NCBI GenBank assembly: GCA_037043015.1 | Contig: CM073322.1 | Span: 20,161,601-20,225,600 of the forward strand | DNA from: Bryum argenteum | Taxonomy: Eukaryota; Streptophyta; Bryopsida; Bryales; Bryaceae | Direction of reading: 5' to 3' | Length of the DNA: 64,000 nt | Part shown: positions 13,160 through 25,594 of the stretch, piece by piece | Numbering within the stretch: the first letter of the stretch is position 1 | Layout of the letters: each line of letters opens with the position of its first letter | Made by a program: the position numbers and the translations under genes | Notes under the pieces: model-generated | The model's input: the letters and a program-made list of their open reading frames with translations, nothing else | Database searches by the model: none | Told to the model about the DNA's origin: nothing

Positions 13160-14133
13160 TTAACCCCTAAACGTCCCTAGTGTCGGAAAACGACATTTTG
13201 GATGAAGGGCAGAAACTTTGAAGAGCCATAAGTTCTTCATCCAAACTCCGTTTTTGATGAAATCACTTGAGTTAGGTCACAAATTAAGTCTAGTTTATGT
13301 GGTAAAAATTGCAAAATCATAAAATAAAGTATGAATAAACGGAATGGATTTTAGTAAAGGCAGCTTTTGTTTTTGGGTTTTCAAACATTTGGCATGTTTT
13401 ACCATTGCAAGCCAATTATGTGAAATCTAAAATAGTTTTTCATCAATTTTTTTGCATAGGTTTGATATTTAGATGCATCCCAACAACTTTGTAGTTGGAA
13501 GTTTTTTGATCTAAATAACTTTGGTATTGGCTTTGCAATGATGTTTCTACGATGAAAAAAGTGAAAAAATGGATGATTTTTGAAGAGCTAGATCTCCTTC
13601 ATCCACCGTTAGATTTTGACTTTTGGGATGGATTCCAATTATAGTCTATTTTTAGTGGTAGAAACCTTGACCCTATCGAGGATATATTGAAGAAAAGGCA
13701 TGGATTTGAGTGCGAGGGGTCTAGTTTTGGACTATTTTTCCTTTGTAAAAATTTTGGCAGTTTTCACGACTACAAGGCTACTATTTGAGCCAAGATTTTT
13801 TTTTGATGAATTTTTTTGGTACAAGAGTGTCTTTGAGATGAAGATGAACAACTTTCTAGTTGCTGATTTTTTGATTGCAAATTTCATGTTGGTAGTATTT
13901 TCACTTCAAAGTGGAAATGATGATATTTTATAGCGTGTTTTGCGCACTAATATGTTATAATCTCGCAATCTATGAGGTCCCATGAGTCAAGTTTTGGTCC
14001 ACATGATCTACTACAAGTCTATTACAAGTTTGTACGGTTGAGATCTGAATAGCTTATCTTTATTTTCATCTATATCACTTTTTTTGAAAATGAGTTTTTG
14101 GCTAAAAATACCCCAAGGACGTATAGGGGTTAA
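13160..14133. mobile_element. TTAA-flanked MITE, family A copy 2 (opposite orientation)
   Basis: TTAA (13160-13163) is followed by CCCCTAAACGTCCCTAG; the right end is CCAAGGACGTATAGGGG then TTAA (14130-14133). The core is 966 bp. Its sequence is largely the reverse complement of 1269-2248 with high identity, so the two copies are comparatively young. Non-coding. Confidence 0.8.
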
Positions 14134-14139
14134 GTGTTG

Positions 14140-15350
14140 TCTTAATATGACACTTATTGTTTATGCTGATTTTGCTTTTTAATATTAAAAATTAGTGTCG
14201 CTTTTTAATATTAAAAATTTCTTCTACTACATTTGATCTATATCAATGTTTTAATATGCTTTTTTTTTTTTTCCCCCCCTACAAGTTGAAGTTTTTTTCA
14301 TCGTAATTTATTAAATGTTGATTTTCATTTTATTAATGATTTTATATTGAGAATATTTTGTATGCTTTTAATTTCTATAGCTTTTTGTTTTTATAAGTTT
14401 TTTTTTCAAAAATTATTATGTTGAATTTAATTCAAAAATAATTTCGTACTTAGTATTAGTATTTCAATGTATATGTGTATGTTTTGTGTGAATCTTAAGT
14501 ATTAAATTTTTTTGTGAGATCTGAGTTTTAGATTAGTTTCAAGATTTGTTATTTATTCATATTGTACTCAATTTGTAACAATCTTACATAGTTAAAAAAG
14601 CATCCCGGCGTCAAAGTTAAATCACTGCAAATATATTGTAAAAATGTATAACTATCTAGAACAATTTCTTTATAACATCATTTTTTACAGATGATTTGGA
14701 TGTAACTTCTTTAGTATACTCATGTGTATAAAGACATATTTTTATATTTTTTTAGACATAATTCTCTTATGTTATAGTAGACACATAATTTCAGTCAAAA
14801 CTTGAGCGTACAAGACATATGAAATTTGTATAGTTTGTTATAAGTGTCATTCTAAAAGACACCATTAGCCTGAGCTTGGTGATTGAAACTCACGGCTCTT
14901 AGTAAGAAGAATTTGTGTTCAAATTCTTATGTCCACATGTTATCAACTATAACGAAGCGGTTTATGGACCTATTTGTATAAGTACTTCAAATACTTTTGG
15001 CGTAATATTAGGCTTAATATATATCCCCAAGTCTTTAGTTGTTAGCTAAGAACTAACACATTGTTTGGTTCAAGAAGAGTTAACAGTTCTACAATTGGTG
15101 CTAAAATATTGGACATACTTTAAAGGATACGCCAAACAAACACTTTATTCATGCTAGTCTCGATTGGGTTTAATGTTATTATCATTATTATTATTTCTTT
15201 TTTCTTTTTTTAGCGTCTAAAATTGAGATGAATCTGTAAGAGGTCGTGTTAACTTTGGTTTTGCTATCCATTATTATAGTTAGATTGTATGAGCTTGAAG
15301 TTTTTTGAAGATTAGAAAATTTTCTATACATTTCCAAAAAGACCATTCAT
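14140..15350. other. AT-rich intergenic DNA, possible tRNA-derived SINE head at 14866-14930
   Basis: Poly-T rich with no gene. Around 14868 a TAGCCTGAGCTTGG sequence and, about 47 bp later, TGTTCAAATTC resemble degenerate pol III A and B boxes. Without a second copy this is only a weak suggestion. Confidence 0.3.
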
Positions 15351-15353
15351 GCC

Positions 15354-15943
15354 TCAACCCCTAACTTTCTTTAAAGCTCGAAACGGGTTTTTGCACTTTC
15401 GGGCAGATTAGATGAAGTAGTTAAGAGTAATATTTTTGCCTAAGATTTCTACTAGGTGCTCCTTATACTGCAAAGTGTATGTGGTAAATTTTGCAAAGTC
15501 AAATTCCAATTTTAAAACCTTCATCTCGAAGTTTTAGGTTTCAACTTTCAAGTCGAAGAAGGGCAGCCTAAAAAAGTAAATTTTTGAATTTTTTTTTTAA
15601 AATTTGTTTATTACTAAATCACTACTCAAATATTAAAGTGGTACAAGTCAAAAAGCTTACCAAGTTCAGAAGGGTAACCTCCAAAATTTTCAAAACTAAT
15701 CTTTGCAATGCCCAAAAAAACTTGGGAGACAAACTTTGGATGTTACGATCTCTAAAACGGTAAACATCCAACGGTCAAATTTTAGAACAACAACTAAAAA
15801 TAGTCTTAGGTAGAGGATCTTACGGTTGGAAGTTTTAAAGAAGAAAAAAAAATCGTTCACACCTCCGAGAGTGCATAGAAGTAGATAATTGCAGTTTTGA
15901 GGTATCAAGCTCCCAAAAAACACGAAGGAAAGTTAGGGGTTAA
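15354..15943. mobile_element. TTAA-type MITE, family B copy 1
   Basis: The left end reads TCAA (decayed TTAA) then CCCCTAACTTTC; the right end GAAAGTTAGGGG is followed by TTAA at 15940-15943. The core is 582 bp. It shares internal sequence with 24196-24781, including the block GCAAAGTCAA-TTCCAATTTT. No coding sequence. Confidence 0.75.
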
Positions 15944-16261
15944 AATTCTCATTCCTTGGAAGAGATTCACTTCCAAACTTTAAGAACACCATTTTACATG
16001 GTGAAATTTGCCCAAAATTGCAATGTGTGCTCATATTTTCATAAAATGCGCCCAAATTCAATCTGATAGCATAAATCTTTGAAAACTCACCAAAAAAACT
16101 AAGATCTTTCTATTTTGAAGTTACAGTTTTATAAATGCAGAGAGGTTACCGAAGGATGATTTCACAACTCTGATTTTCAATTTAGTAATATTTTACAGGC
16201 CTTTTTTTACTGTCAAAGACCAACCGTGATTTGTAATTTCACCATACTTCTACATGAAAAA

Positions 16262-16273
16262 GTAAGGATATGT
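16262..16273. repeat. Left target-site duplication of the LINE
   Basis: GTAAGGATATGT here is identical to 23736-23747 at the far side of the LINE. Confidence 0.85.
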
Positions 16274-16777
16274 CTTTTTTTTTTTTTTTTTTTTTTTTTT
16301 GAACAGTATATGCTTTACTGAAGTTCAACATATACAAGAGCCAGAGCCGAAGCCCGACATAATTAAACCAAATTCATTTTAAGATTTTCTGAGACTAAAC
16401 CACGAGGCTAGTTTAGCCACTAAACATCCACAACATCCACCAAGTGGTGGAGGTTCTCCACCAACCGCAACTCCCGGGCGATTCGCTCCTCCGCCTTCGC
16501 AAGCTCCTTTCGCTCCGTCGACGTGCTCCCGATCCTACATACTCTCCAATCGATCAGCTCCCTCTAGCTGGTCCTATCCTCGTGTCTCGCTGTAGGTTCT
16601 TGACTTGCAGTTGGAGCCCTGCGTGCTCCTTGCCGTCCTCCTCCACGCCACTGCATCTCCACACCTGATGCGTGCACTGCTCTATACAGCTACGCTCGAT
16701 ATCTTGTGGCCTGCACCCCGAATCCCCCTAAAACCACAAATATGTTGTGAAAAGTAGTATGGCGCTATTTGATTTGA

Positions 16778-19700
16778 CTACGTCCCGAATGCCCCCATAG
16801 ATGGTCTTGTGGCTTTCAATTCAAGAGATGTTTCAACTCTTATGGCGAGTTTGTCCGTGGGCAGCCAATTCCGATCGAACTTGTCCAGAAACTTGTCGAT
16901 GTGGGCGGGATGTGTGCGTATTAGGTGCATCGTTCGTTCCCAAGCTGTTCGAATAATGTCTAGCATAGATTCCCAAATTCGTACCTCTCTAAACTGAGGG
17001 ATCCATTTGGTGTCTGCAAATACATCATCATTTCTATCCAACCACATCACCCATATTACTGAGCCTCTCAATACCATCCAGATGTTGTTATCTTTTCTGA
17101 GTTTGCGAGGTAGAGGGGACCCCAATAGACATTGCTGCCAAACTAAAGGATCCCATTTGCCCTCTCGTGTTGGGACCTGCATGACGATGTTAAAGATCGT
17201 TTGTGCATAGTACCACGCATGCGTGGCTTTGGGGCAGTCTACAAATCGATGCTTCATTGACTCTGGGACACGAAGCAGGCAACTAGGACAATTCCTGTCT
17301 GTTTGTGGGCACATTTGGTGGCGCCATTCATTCACTGCAATGGCATGGTGATGAACTGACCATAAGGACCCTGCCTCCTTTGAGGCTTGGCTGCATGCCA
17401 GACTTCACGCCAATCTAGCTTGTACGTGCTCGGGAGAATGCCTTTCCATTTCTCGGGGATGGAGCGGCTTAGTTCCTGGAAGGGTCTCACGAGTGCTCTG
17501 CCCTCTTTAGTTGTGTAATTGAGCAAGCATTAACCCTTGTGTTTAGGGGGTCGTTTAGTCCTGTTCGTTGTGGATGTCCAGTTGCTACGCCATCTCCATC
17601 TTGCCGGGTCAAAACTTAAATTTGCAATAATACCAGCATACCAATACAATGTTAGCATTTTTGGCGGAGCCAGTAGTCAGTGACACCACACGAACTCTCG
17701 CAAAGTGCTCGGTGTGTCTCCTTGTTATCCCTGTGAGTGGTGCCCTTGTTTGAAGCATGCTTGTGGTGCCTACTGCGAAGAACTCGGCCCCGCAAGGGAT
17801 TTGGACCTCCTGGGATTCCGTTGTAGTAAGGAGAGTGAAGCTGCTTGGGCCCCGAAGCACAATGCTGGAGAGACCTGCAATAGTATCTGCAAAGATGCCA
17901 ATAAGTCTTCTTTTGAAGCTTCTATGTTCGGGTTAGTGAGTAGTTCCAACCATTTGGAAGGAATAGAGTGAATCAACTGCAAGTATGCGGCCTCTTCGAC
18001 AACTTCTAGTTGGAACTTATTTTGTGCTTCTACCCAATCTATGATTTGCAGCCTCCTAGGGCACCAGATATCATTGATTTGAAACTGTAAGATGTTTATC
18101 ATAAGAGTGGGGATCCTCTTTAAATCAAAATTGTCAAGTCTAGACAACCGGTGGGTTGCAAACCATAAGGAAGTTGACTTAACCTCGTCCGCGTTTGCGG
18201 GTGGGATGGCATCTATAGAGGGAGAGAGTTTCTTCCATGCCTTAATAATTCTCTACCACACTTTCGAGCCGTAAGTTGAGCGAAATTTGTACAAGAGAAT
18301 CCAATTCGGGGATTTAGGCCATCTACCAGGGCGTGGGTGCTCTCACCACCCACTTGGCCATTAGGGCGTGGAGGACGTCTGCCGGGTCTAAAAGGCCTAG
18401 CCCACCTTTTGACTTGGCCAGAGTGCAGTCGGACCAAGAAACCATGGTGCGGCACTTATTGACCGCTCCCGACCAAAGGAAGTTTCTTATAAGGGTCTTG
18501 ATTTTCCTGAGAATCACCAAAGAACCACACCAAATGCCTAGAAAGTACCAAAGAGAAGAGAGGAGGATAGAGTTGATGATTAGTACTCTACCTGATAGAG
18601 ACAAGTGGGTGGTTTGCCAATAGTTCAACTTCTTGGTAATTTTTTGGAACAGAAAATCATCTACAACCGCGGTTTATTGGTTTAAGCCAATTACGGGGTG
18701 CCTAAAAGCTTAGATACAACCCCATCTTGGGTCCATTGACATTGGAGTTGTTGAGTCCAAGGTGGAGGGGGGAGTCTTGTGAGAACCAATGGGCCACACT
18801 TTTGTCTCAATTGAGCTGGAGGTCGGAAGCTTTGTGAAACCTCTCGAGAGTGTTGGTAAGGGTTAATAAGTTGCGTTCTGTACCTGTCACCATGAAGTTT
18901 GTGTCGTTTGCGTATTGAATGATTGCTTGCTGGGCAGTGGAGTTGGACAGATTGATCCCGCTAAGCTCGGATTCTGCATTAAGACTTTTAACAGCTGCGT
19001 TGAGAGCTTCACCTGCAAAGAGGAAAAGATAGGGTGCCAAGGGGCACCCTTGACGAACGCCTCTCTCTAGCTGGAAGTCTTTAGATATGATTCCGTTACA
19101 CGATACTGACGCCCGAGCATTAGTAAACAATAGCTTGGTTAAAGCAAGGAACTTGTTAGGTAATCCAACTTTGGCTAAAGTTTGGAAGAGAAACTCATGG
19201 TTAACCATATCGTAGGCTTTTCCAAAGTCTAACTTAAGAAGAACTAGATCTTGATTCGAGGTCTTTGCCCACTCTATGACTTCATGAGTAACAAGCACAT
19301 TATCAAGTATGAATCTCCCCTGAATGAAAGCCGTCTGATCTTTGGAAATGAGCTCGGGAAGGGTGGGTTGTAGTCTAAGCTGTAAGGCTTTGGCTATAAT
19401 TTTGTAGGCCGTGTTTAACAAGGTAATGGGCCTCCAATTTCCTAGGTCCTCTTTCTCCCCTCCTTTGTGAAGGAGTATGATTAAACGTTTGGTAATAGCA
19501 TGTGGGAGGGATCCTTTCAACAAGGCATCTTGAATCATGGACATGTAGTCAGTACAAATCAAGCCCCAAAAGTTAGTATAAAACTCAATGAGAATCCCGT
19601 CTTGGCCAGGGTTTTTTTCCTTGGCGAGAGCTTTGGCAGCCTTTAGTAACTCACTTGGGTCAAAGTCACGTTCAAGTAGCCCTTTGCTAACGTTGTCAAT

Positions 19701-20674
19701 CTTGTTGCTCAGCTTGTTTGTGAAGTAGTTTCTTTCCCCCTCTCTTACAAGTATCTCTTCTTCGCTTATGCTATCTTCTTTATACAATTGCAAAAAGAAG
19801 TTGGTGCAAATTTTTGAGATGCCTTTAGGGTCATCGGCTATGGACCTATCACTCCTCTTTAGGCTAGGCAGGGAAGTAGGTAAGTTTTTTTCTTTGACAG
19901 CCTTGAAGAACTCCTTCGTGCAACGGTCGCCTTTCCATCTCCAACGGATTCTGGAGTGGAGTTGGGCGCCTTTGAGCTTTATGCTTTCATACTCTTGAAG
20001 CTTGCTAGACCTTATGGGAATGTTGGTTTGAACTTCTAGGTTGCTAGGAGAAGTTTCTAGAATTTTCAGAGTTCCGGGCACTCGGAGAGAGTCACTTACT
20101 TGTAGATGAGCTTTTAGGTCATTGAAAATGCTCCTTTCTGCTATGGTCATGACCCTGCTGCACGCGCTTGTTTTGTCGCAGCGTTGTTCCACCATGTTGA
20201 AGTTGCCAGCCATGACCCATCTGCAAGTATTAGCCTATTAGGCAGTTCTAGCAACAATTTGGCCCATAGTTCACAACGATCCGGGGGGTCGTTTGGAGCA
20301 TAAATGTTAAGGAAGCCTATGTCGCCTCCCGGGAGCCCTGCGAGGATAATCCAGTGGCCGCGGTTGCCCATAATAGTTCCCAAGGCCGAAACATGCTTCG
20401 CATATTTGGGGGATAGAATAGTTGCCACACCTCCTTTGCGAGCCCCTTCGACCCCTGCCACAATTTTGTATCCCGGTGTGGCGTCCACACACCAAGAAGA
20501 CGCCCAAGGCCAGACTTCTGACCCGAGTTTGTTGGCCATAGAGAGTCTCAACTTATACTCTTGGATAAAGAATATGTCAAGTCCCCGGAATTTAGAAATA
20601 TAGTCTTTGAGGAGTCTAGCGGAGTTCAAGGCATTGAGTCCTTGAACGTTAGAGGTAAGAAGTTGTAAATTCAT
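16778..20674 (-). pseudogene. LINE ORF2: endonuclease, reverse transcriptase, zf-RVT (broken)
   Basis: The endonuclease part (20674 to about 20147) starts MNLQLLTSNVQGLN and has FIQEYKL, GGVATIL and IYAPNDPPDR; the GNFNMVE motif follows in the next frame at about 20210. The reverse transcriptase part (20213-18807) has LGNWRPITLLNTAYKIIAKA, QTAFIQGRFILDN, KLDFGKAYDMVN and GVRQGCPLAPYLF. The catalytic YADD box reads YAND here, so one metal-binding Asp is lost. Then come the typical plant-LINE segment LSLSGRVLIINS...GGLGLLDP (18628-18323) and the C-terminal zinc finger CPSCLLRVPESMKHRFVDCP (17335-16778). At least four frame changes and several stops, including a TGA at 18807, break the frame. 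Confidence 0.9.
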
Positions 20675-20954
20675 CTAATCCTTTGCCTTGGGGATTTGGG
20701 AGCGCCCCCGCCGCTAATAATTGGGGCGTCTCTATAGTTCCATGCATCGAAACCCATAGCTGTTCTAGGCCTTGCATTTGGTCGAAAATCCATGACATTC
20801 CACCCCGATGTCATGACCGTGTTTGACAGGACATTAATGGTGAGTTTATCCTCAGTTCTATGCCTCCCCTCTATAGTCTCCTTAACATTGCTAGCGTTGC
20901 CCGAGTTGCTCTCTTTATACCAATTGCCCCTTACTGTTAAGAGTCCATTGACGT

Positions 20955-23616
20955 CTTAGTTAATTACTGTTGAGATTGTTCTTTGATTATCTTCCTTACG
21001 GCTGGCGCTCCTAATTAGGGGAAAAGGAGAAGAAGAAAGGGCAGGGTGGCGGTCATTACTTACCAGCGATAATAGCGCGGCTTCCACTAATAAGTCATCT
21101 TCTTCTGCTAAGAAAGCCTCGAATGCTGCCACTTCTTCCGCTTCCTTTTGACTTTCTTTTTCTAAGGATAGATTAGTGTATATTTGATGAAATTTCTGCA
21201 GTAAGTCTTGGGTTGACGCCCTTCTTCCTGCTGCCTTTGGGCTCCAACTTCTACTTCGAGTCCTGATAGGGGACTGGCTCTAGGCGACCCGCTGCCAGCT
21301 CTGTACGCGCGAGGTGACAGGCCCCTTTCAGGGGAGGGCCTTGGCTGTTGCTTTACGTTCGGTATACGTTCCTGGCTTGGTATTGGGAAGAGTGAGCTCG
21401 GGGTCCCTGCCGATAGGTTACGGGGAGGTGTCGTGGCCTCCAGGCTTGCTTCAAATGCATGCTGAGAGGTCCTCCTTCGCTCAAGCGCCTGTGTTCTCTT
21501 CTGCTGTGGTGTTGGTTGTTGGCGAGATTGGCTGCGGCGCTAGGAGGGTTGCGGAGTTCCAAATGTCGGAGATTGCTGCTCCTCGTCCGTCGCGCTTGCT
21601 GTTGGGGTCGCCGTCACAGCCACGCAAGGTACTTCGATTGTCATAGGTACAAATCCAAAGTTGTTCTCCATATTGTCGCCGTCGGTGATGTCACTAACGT
21701 GAACTGGGTTGTCTTGCACAGTGAGGTTGGGCGGTGGGGGGAGGCTCCCATGGCTTCCGCCTTCTACGCCTGCGGTACCTCCTGTAATCGCGTTAGAGAC
21801 CCTCCCTGCCCTGGCGGTCTCTCCTGCTGTTGGTGTCGCGTTGGTGGTGGCTCCTGCAGGTCCTGCACGCACTGGCATTTGCTTGCCCGAATTCTTATTT
21901 TCTTGGTGCGCCTCATAGGTGCCTTGTGTATTACGTCCCTCCGGAGTTTCGTGTGTTGGTCGGACTCGCAGGCTCGTTTCTCCGCGGTTGGACAGGTCGT
22001 TAGAAGTTCTTCCTTCCGACTCCTTGATCGGTACCTACTCCCACATCTTTTGTTTGCCTTTGTCATTCGGTTGGTTTGGTGCTCCATCAGGGATCGCGGC
22101 CTTGGACAATTGGGACTGACCACCAGATGTGGTAGCTCCCGAGTCTTGAGTTATCTTCGGGCCACAAACGCCTCTGGATTGTCCTTCTTTTGCTTGAGAC
22201 TTTGCATTGTCAAGCCGCGTGTGTCTTCCTCCTCTTCGCCGTGGCCTCGTGTTACTTCTCTTCTGGTACTGGCGGTACGTCACCTTGGTGAAGCCCTCCT
22301 CGTCCGTAGTTGTCTTCGTTTCTACATCCGTCATGAAAACATCTACTTGTTTTTTGGGTGCAATCCTCGACTTCAAGCTGGTGTGGCCCATGCTGAACGT
22401 GCTTCTGGTTCCTCCCGGCTTGCGCTGCGAGGAGGGGACGCGCCTCTCTTTCATACTGCACTCTTCATTGACATGGTAAGTGCTCAAGCAAATTTTACAT
22501 CTCACCTCAAGGTCATCGTAATCATCAAGGACAATTGACTGCTTCCCAGTTCTTGCATCCAAACTCCAAAGTGATTGAAGCAATCCTAGGACTGTCTAGA
22601 TCGAGGCTAATCAAGAAGCGCAGCGAGTCGTTCACTTCGTTGTCCCTGTCTTCCTGGATTACCTTCTCCACCTTGCTCGCAATTTGCTTGGCTTTGTATG
22701 TGAACTCTAACCCTAGATGCTTCAATGTGATCTAGATTTGCGCAATGAGACCTACTGGCTTACATGGGTCGAAGTTGGGCACCCACGCATGAACTACGCA
22801 TAGATGGCCTTCACAAATCAATGCTTTCAGGTTAACAGCTCTTGCAAGATTACTTTCTTCGTCAAATTTAATCAGGTGAAAATTGTTACTGATGACGTTA
22901 TGTCTTACTATGTGGGCTTCTACCTCCCGTTCTAACAGGTCCAACCATTTGATGTGAGATAGCATGGTGTCACTAGTATACTTGATACAGAATATAGCAA
23001 AGTAGCGCTTACAATGTTGTATTTTGTTTTCAATGGATTTGATGTCAAAATCACTCACCTTTAGTACAATCGTCTCACAAATTGATGTATCTTGCTTGTT
23101 CTGATGAATTTGTTCACCAATTGGTTCACCTTTTGATGATGTGACCTTGGGGTCTGGGGTTTGATCTGCCACTGGTGTTCTGTCTTCCTCCGTTGCTGCC
23201 TTGCAATCTGCCACTGGTGCCTTGCGATCTGCCACTAATGCCTTGCGATCTGCAACTGGTGGTCTGTCTCCCTCCATTGCTGCCTTGCGATCGGGATCTC
23301 TTCGATCTAGATCTGACCGATCTGGATCTCGCCTCTCTGGGGCTATCCTCGTCAAGTCCCGCTAATTTGCAAATTCAGGCTCTCTGGTGTGTGTTTGTGT
23401 AACAAGAAAACTGCTTCTGTCTCGTCCTGCTTCGTATCCGCTTGCACGCTCGCCCCTGTTCTCGATCCTCCCATCTCTGTAGTTAGATATGTTGTGTTGT
23501 CGTCTCTCATCTTCTTGCCTTCTTAACACGTCACTGTGGCTCCTTGTTGCTATTTGAATGATGACTTCACCTTCCCTCTTAGATCTGATGAACAACTTTG
23601 TTTCTTCTACTGTCAA
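20955..23616 (-). pseudogene. LINE ORF1: nucleic-acid-binding protein with zinc knuckle (broken)
   Basis: Reading leftward from about 23616, an Arg/Asp-rich N-terminus with a 24-bp internal repeat (PVADRKALVADRK region) is followed by a DUF4283-like core (SICETIVLKVSDFDIKSIEN, then LARAVNLKALICEGHLCVVHAWVPNFDP), as in plant LINE ORF1. A zinc knuckle CKICLSTYHVNEEC (C-X2-C-X4-H-X4-C) then appears, after a frameshift near 22530-22580. A long Pro/Ser/Thr/Gln-rich tail runs to about 20955, with another frame change near 21165. In-frame stops at 23362, 22732, 22035 and 21540 are all TAG. The true start codon is uncertain: no ATG is present at 23616, where the codon is TTG. Confidence 0.8.
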
Positions 23617-23735
23617 TCGTGTTTGCTTGATCGCTCATACGCCACAGATCCTCAGAGGGTCGCTTCCATGATTAGATCGTTCGCTGTGAGCTTAGATCGC
23701 TCAGGCTGGGAGAATTAGGGTTTTGTCCTTCCTCC

Positions 23736-23747
23736 GTAAGGATATGT
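23736..23747. repeat. Right target-site duplication of the LINE
   Basis: GTAAGGATATGT, identical to 16262-16273. Confidence 0.85.
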
Positions 23748-23940
23748 TTTGCTTCTATAGGTCTTTCAAAGATAAAATATATATATATAAAAATATATAA
23801 ATATTCTCAATTCACCTTCTAGAAAGATTTATGCTATGAGATTGAAAGAAGGTACTTTTGCAGGATTTGGGGGCCTTTCGAAAATTGTAAATAAGAGGGT
23901 ACATGCTTACTATCCTTCATCCACTTGTATTTAGAAACCA

Positions 23941-24170
23941 TTAACCCCTAAAGGAGAAGCTCTATAGTGACCTCCAGACAGCCATATCTAAAATCCATGA
24001 ACAGTTTATTATTCAAACTTGACTTTGAAAAATCTAATTGTAGATATTGTATAAAATTGTTCAATTTGGAGTTATTTTCTGTCAAAGTTTTGGTTTTTGC
24101 AAAAATGACTGTCTTTTTCAAGCTCCAAAATTAGGAGTTAGACAAGTCTCAACATTGGTTGTTAAACCTG
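23941..24170. mobile_element. Single-ended TTAA-CCCCTAAAG element remnant
   Basis: TTAA at 23941-23944 is followed by CCCCTAAAGGAGAAG, the standard left terminus. No convincing right terminus was found before the next element at 24196, so this is probably truncated. Present again at about 37531 in the second duplication copy. Confidence 0.4.
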
Positions 24171-24195
24171 CAGGCGGATAAAACTGTGACATGTA

Positions 24196-24781
24196 TTAAC
24201 CCCTAACTCTCCTTGAAGCCCGAAATGGGTTTTTGCAATTCCGGGCAGCCTAGATGAAGGGGTTAGAAGTAATATTTTTGCCTAAGATTTTCATTGGGTC
24301 CTCCTTATACTGCAAAGTGTACATGGTAAAATTTGCAAAGTCAAGTTCCAATTTTGAGTCTTCTAGGACGATCCTTGGGTTGCGAGCCGAGATGGGGCAG
24401 CTTAAAAAAGTAACTTTTTTTATTTTTATTTTTTTGGAAACATGTTCATTACTAAATCACTACTCACATTCAAAGTGACTCAAGTCAAAAAGTTTTCCAA
24501 TTTTACAAGGGCAGCCTCCAAAAATTTCAAAACCAATCTTCGCAATGCCCAAAAATACTTGGGAGACAAACTTTGGATGTTATGATCTTTCAAATGGTAA
24601 ACATCCAACGGTCAATTTTTTGAACAGTAATCAAACATATTCTTAGGTACAATATCTTACGGTTGGAGGTTTTAAAAAGGGAAAAGAAATTGGTTCACAC
24701 CCCCACGAGTGCTTAGAGGTAGAGAATCGCAGTTTTGAGGTTTCAAGCTCCCACAAAACACCAAGGAGATTTAGGGGTTAA
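24196..24781. mobile_element. TTAA-flanked MITE, family B copy 2
   Basis: TTAA (24196-24199), CCCCTAACTCTCCTTG at the left; CCAAGGAGATTTAGGGG then TTAA (24778-24781) at the right; core 578 bp. Same orientation and family as 15354-15943. Confidence 0.8.
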
Positions 24782-25594
24782 ACCTGAGTTGCACACTTAG
24801 AATGTATCTGGTTCTTTTGAATTGATTGATACATTAATAAATTGTTAAAAAAGGAAAACTTGTAATTTTTAAAATTTTTTTTTGCAGTCATGAACCTAAG
24901 CTGCAAAACAAACTTGTAATGTACCCGGGCGGGAGCTCTGTTTCACAAAACATGTGCACGTCTGGGCCAACGATCTTCCAAGTTACCCTAAATCCAGTTT
25001 GTGATAATTCAAAAAACAAAGAAATAATATTGTTTGATGCAATCCTGGAGCGATGCAGTTCCAATGATAGCCTTTTCAGTAGGTAAGAAAGCACTCTCAC
25101 CTCCGGGCAATGGTTTGTGGCAGCTACCAAGGAGGCACCCTAGAATCCGCGGGGACCTCCCAAGGCTGTTTTTGATAATTTTGAATTCAAATTTGAGGTC
25201 TGCGACCCCAAGCTACCCTCCAAAGCCCACTCTTTGGCATTTAATGTCTATACATCAAAAAATTAGGGGGGCTCATTACCCCTCCTCCATCCTTCTTGGT
25301 AGCTGCTACGAACGCTTACCCCTCACCTCCACGGCTCCACCCTCTCGGATTACCTTCAATAATTTGCACCAATCAATTGTGAGAAATAAAATCATGAACA
25401 TAAGTCTGGTGGGGAATTTTCTTGCATATTTTGTACTTTTACTAAAAGACTTCCTGCAAACTTGTTATAATCCCTAAAGTTTCAAGGCACTCTTTGCGAC
25501 TTTACCCTCAAAATGATCTTTTTCTAGTCCAATGTAAGAATTTTCATATTACAATATACTTATGAGGGTAAGGGCATAATAAAGGGTACCACTA
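24782..25594. other. Repeat-derived intergenic DNA, no gene
   Basis: The segment 25265-25345 (CTTGGTAGCTGCTACGAACG and flanks) recurs in inverse orientation at about 33760-33835, so it belongs to a dispersed repeat. A short inverted echo GGCAGCTACCAAGGAGG lies at 25115. No coding sequence recognised. Confidence 0.4.

Larger units (their letters stand above)
16274..23735 (-). mobile_element. L1-type LINE, full length, decayed
   Basis: This 7.46-kb element is on the minus strand. Its poly(A) tail is the T-run at 16275-16300. It is bounded by a perfect 12-bp target duplication GTAAGGATATGT (16262-16273 and 23736-23747), which fixes both ends and shows insertion by target-primed reverse transcription. 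The order in its own direction is a short 5' UTR, ORF1 (nucleic-acid-binding, zinc knuckle), ORF2 (APE endonuclease, reverse transcriptase, zf-RVT), a 3' UTR of about 480 bp, then the tail. The structure and full length suggest a once-mobile copy; in-frame stops and frameshifts show it is now dead. The insertion predates the 13.6-kb duplication, because the second copy carries its 5' end. Confidence 0.92.

Noticed and set aside
16275-16300. T-run read as a pol III terminator
   Set aside because: It is the poly(A) tail of the minus-strand LINE, directly next to the target-site duplication.
21459-22538. 359-codon open frame on the plus strand
   Set aside because: It is antisense to the LINE ORF1 tail, Cys/Ser/Leu-rich without any domain, and explained by the GC-rich, Pro/Ser-coding minus strand.
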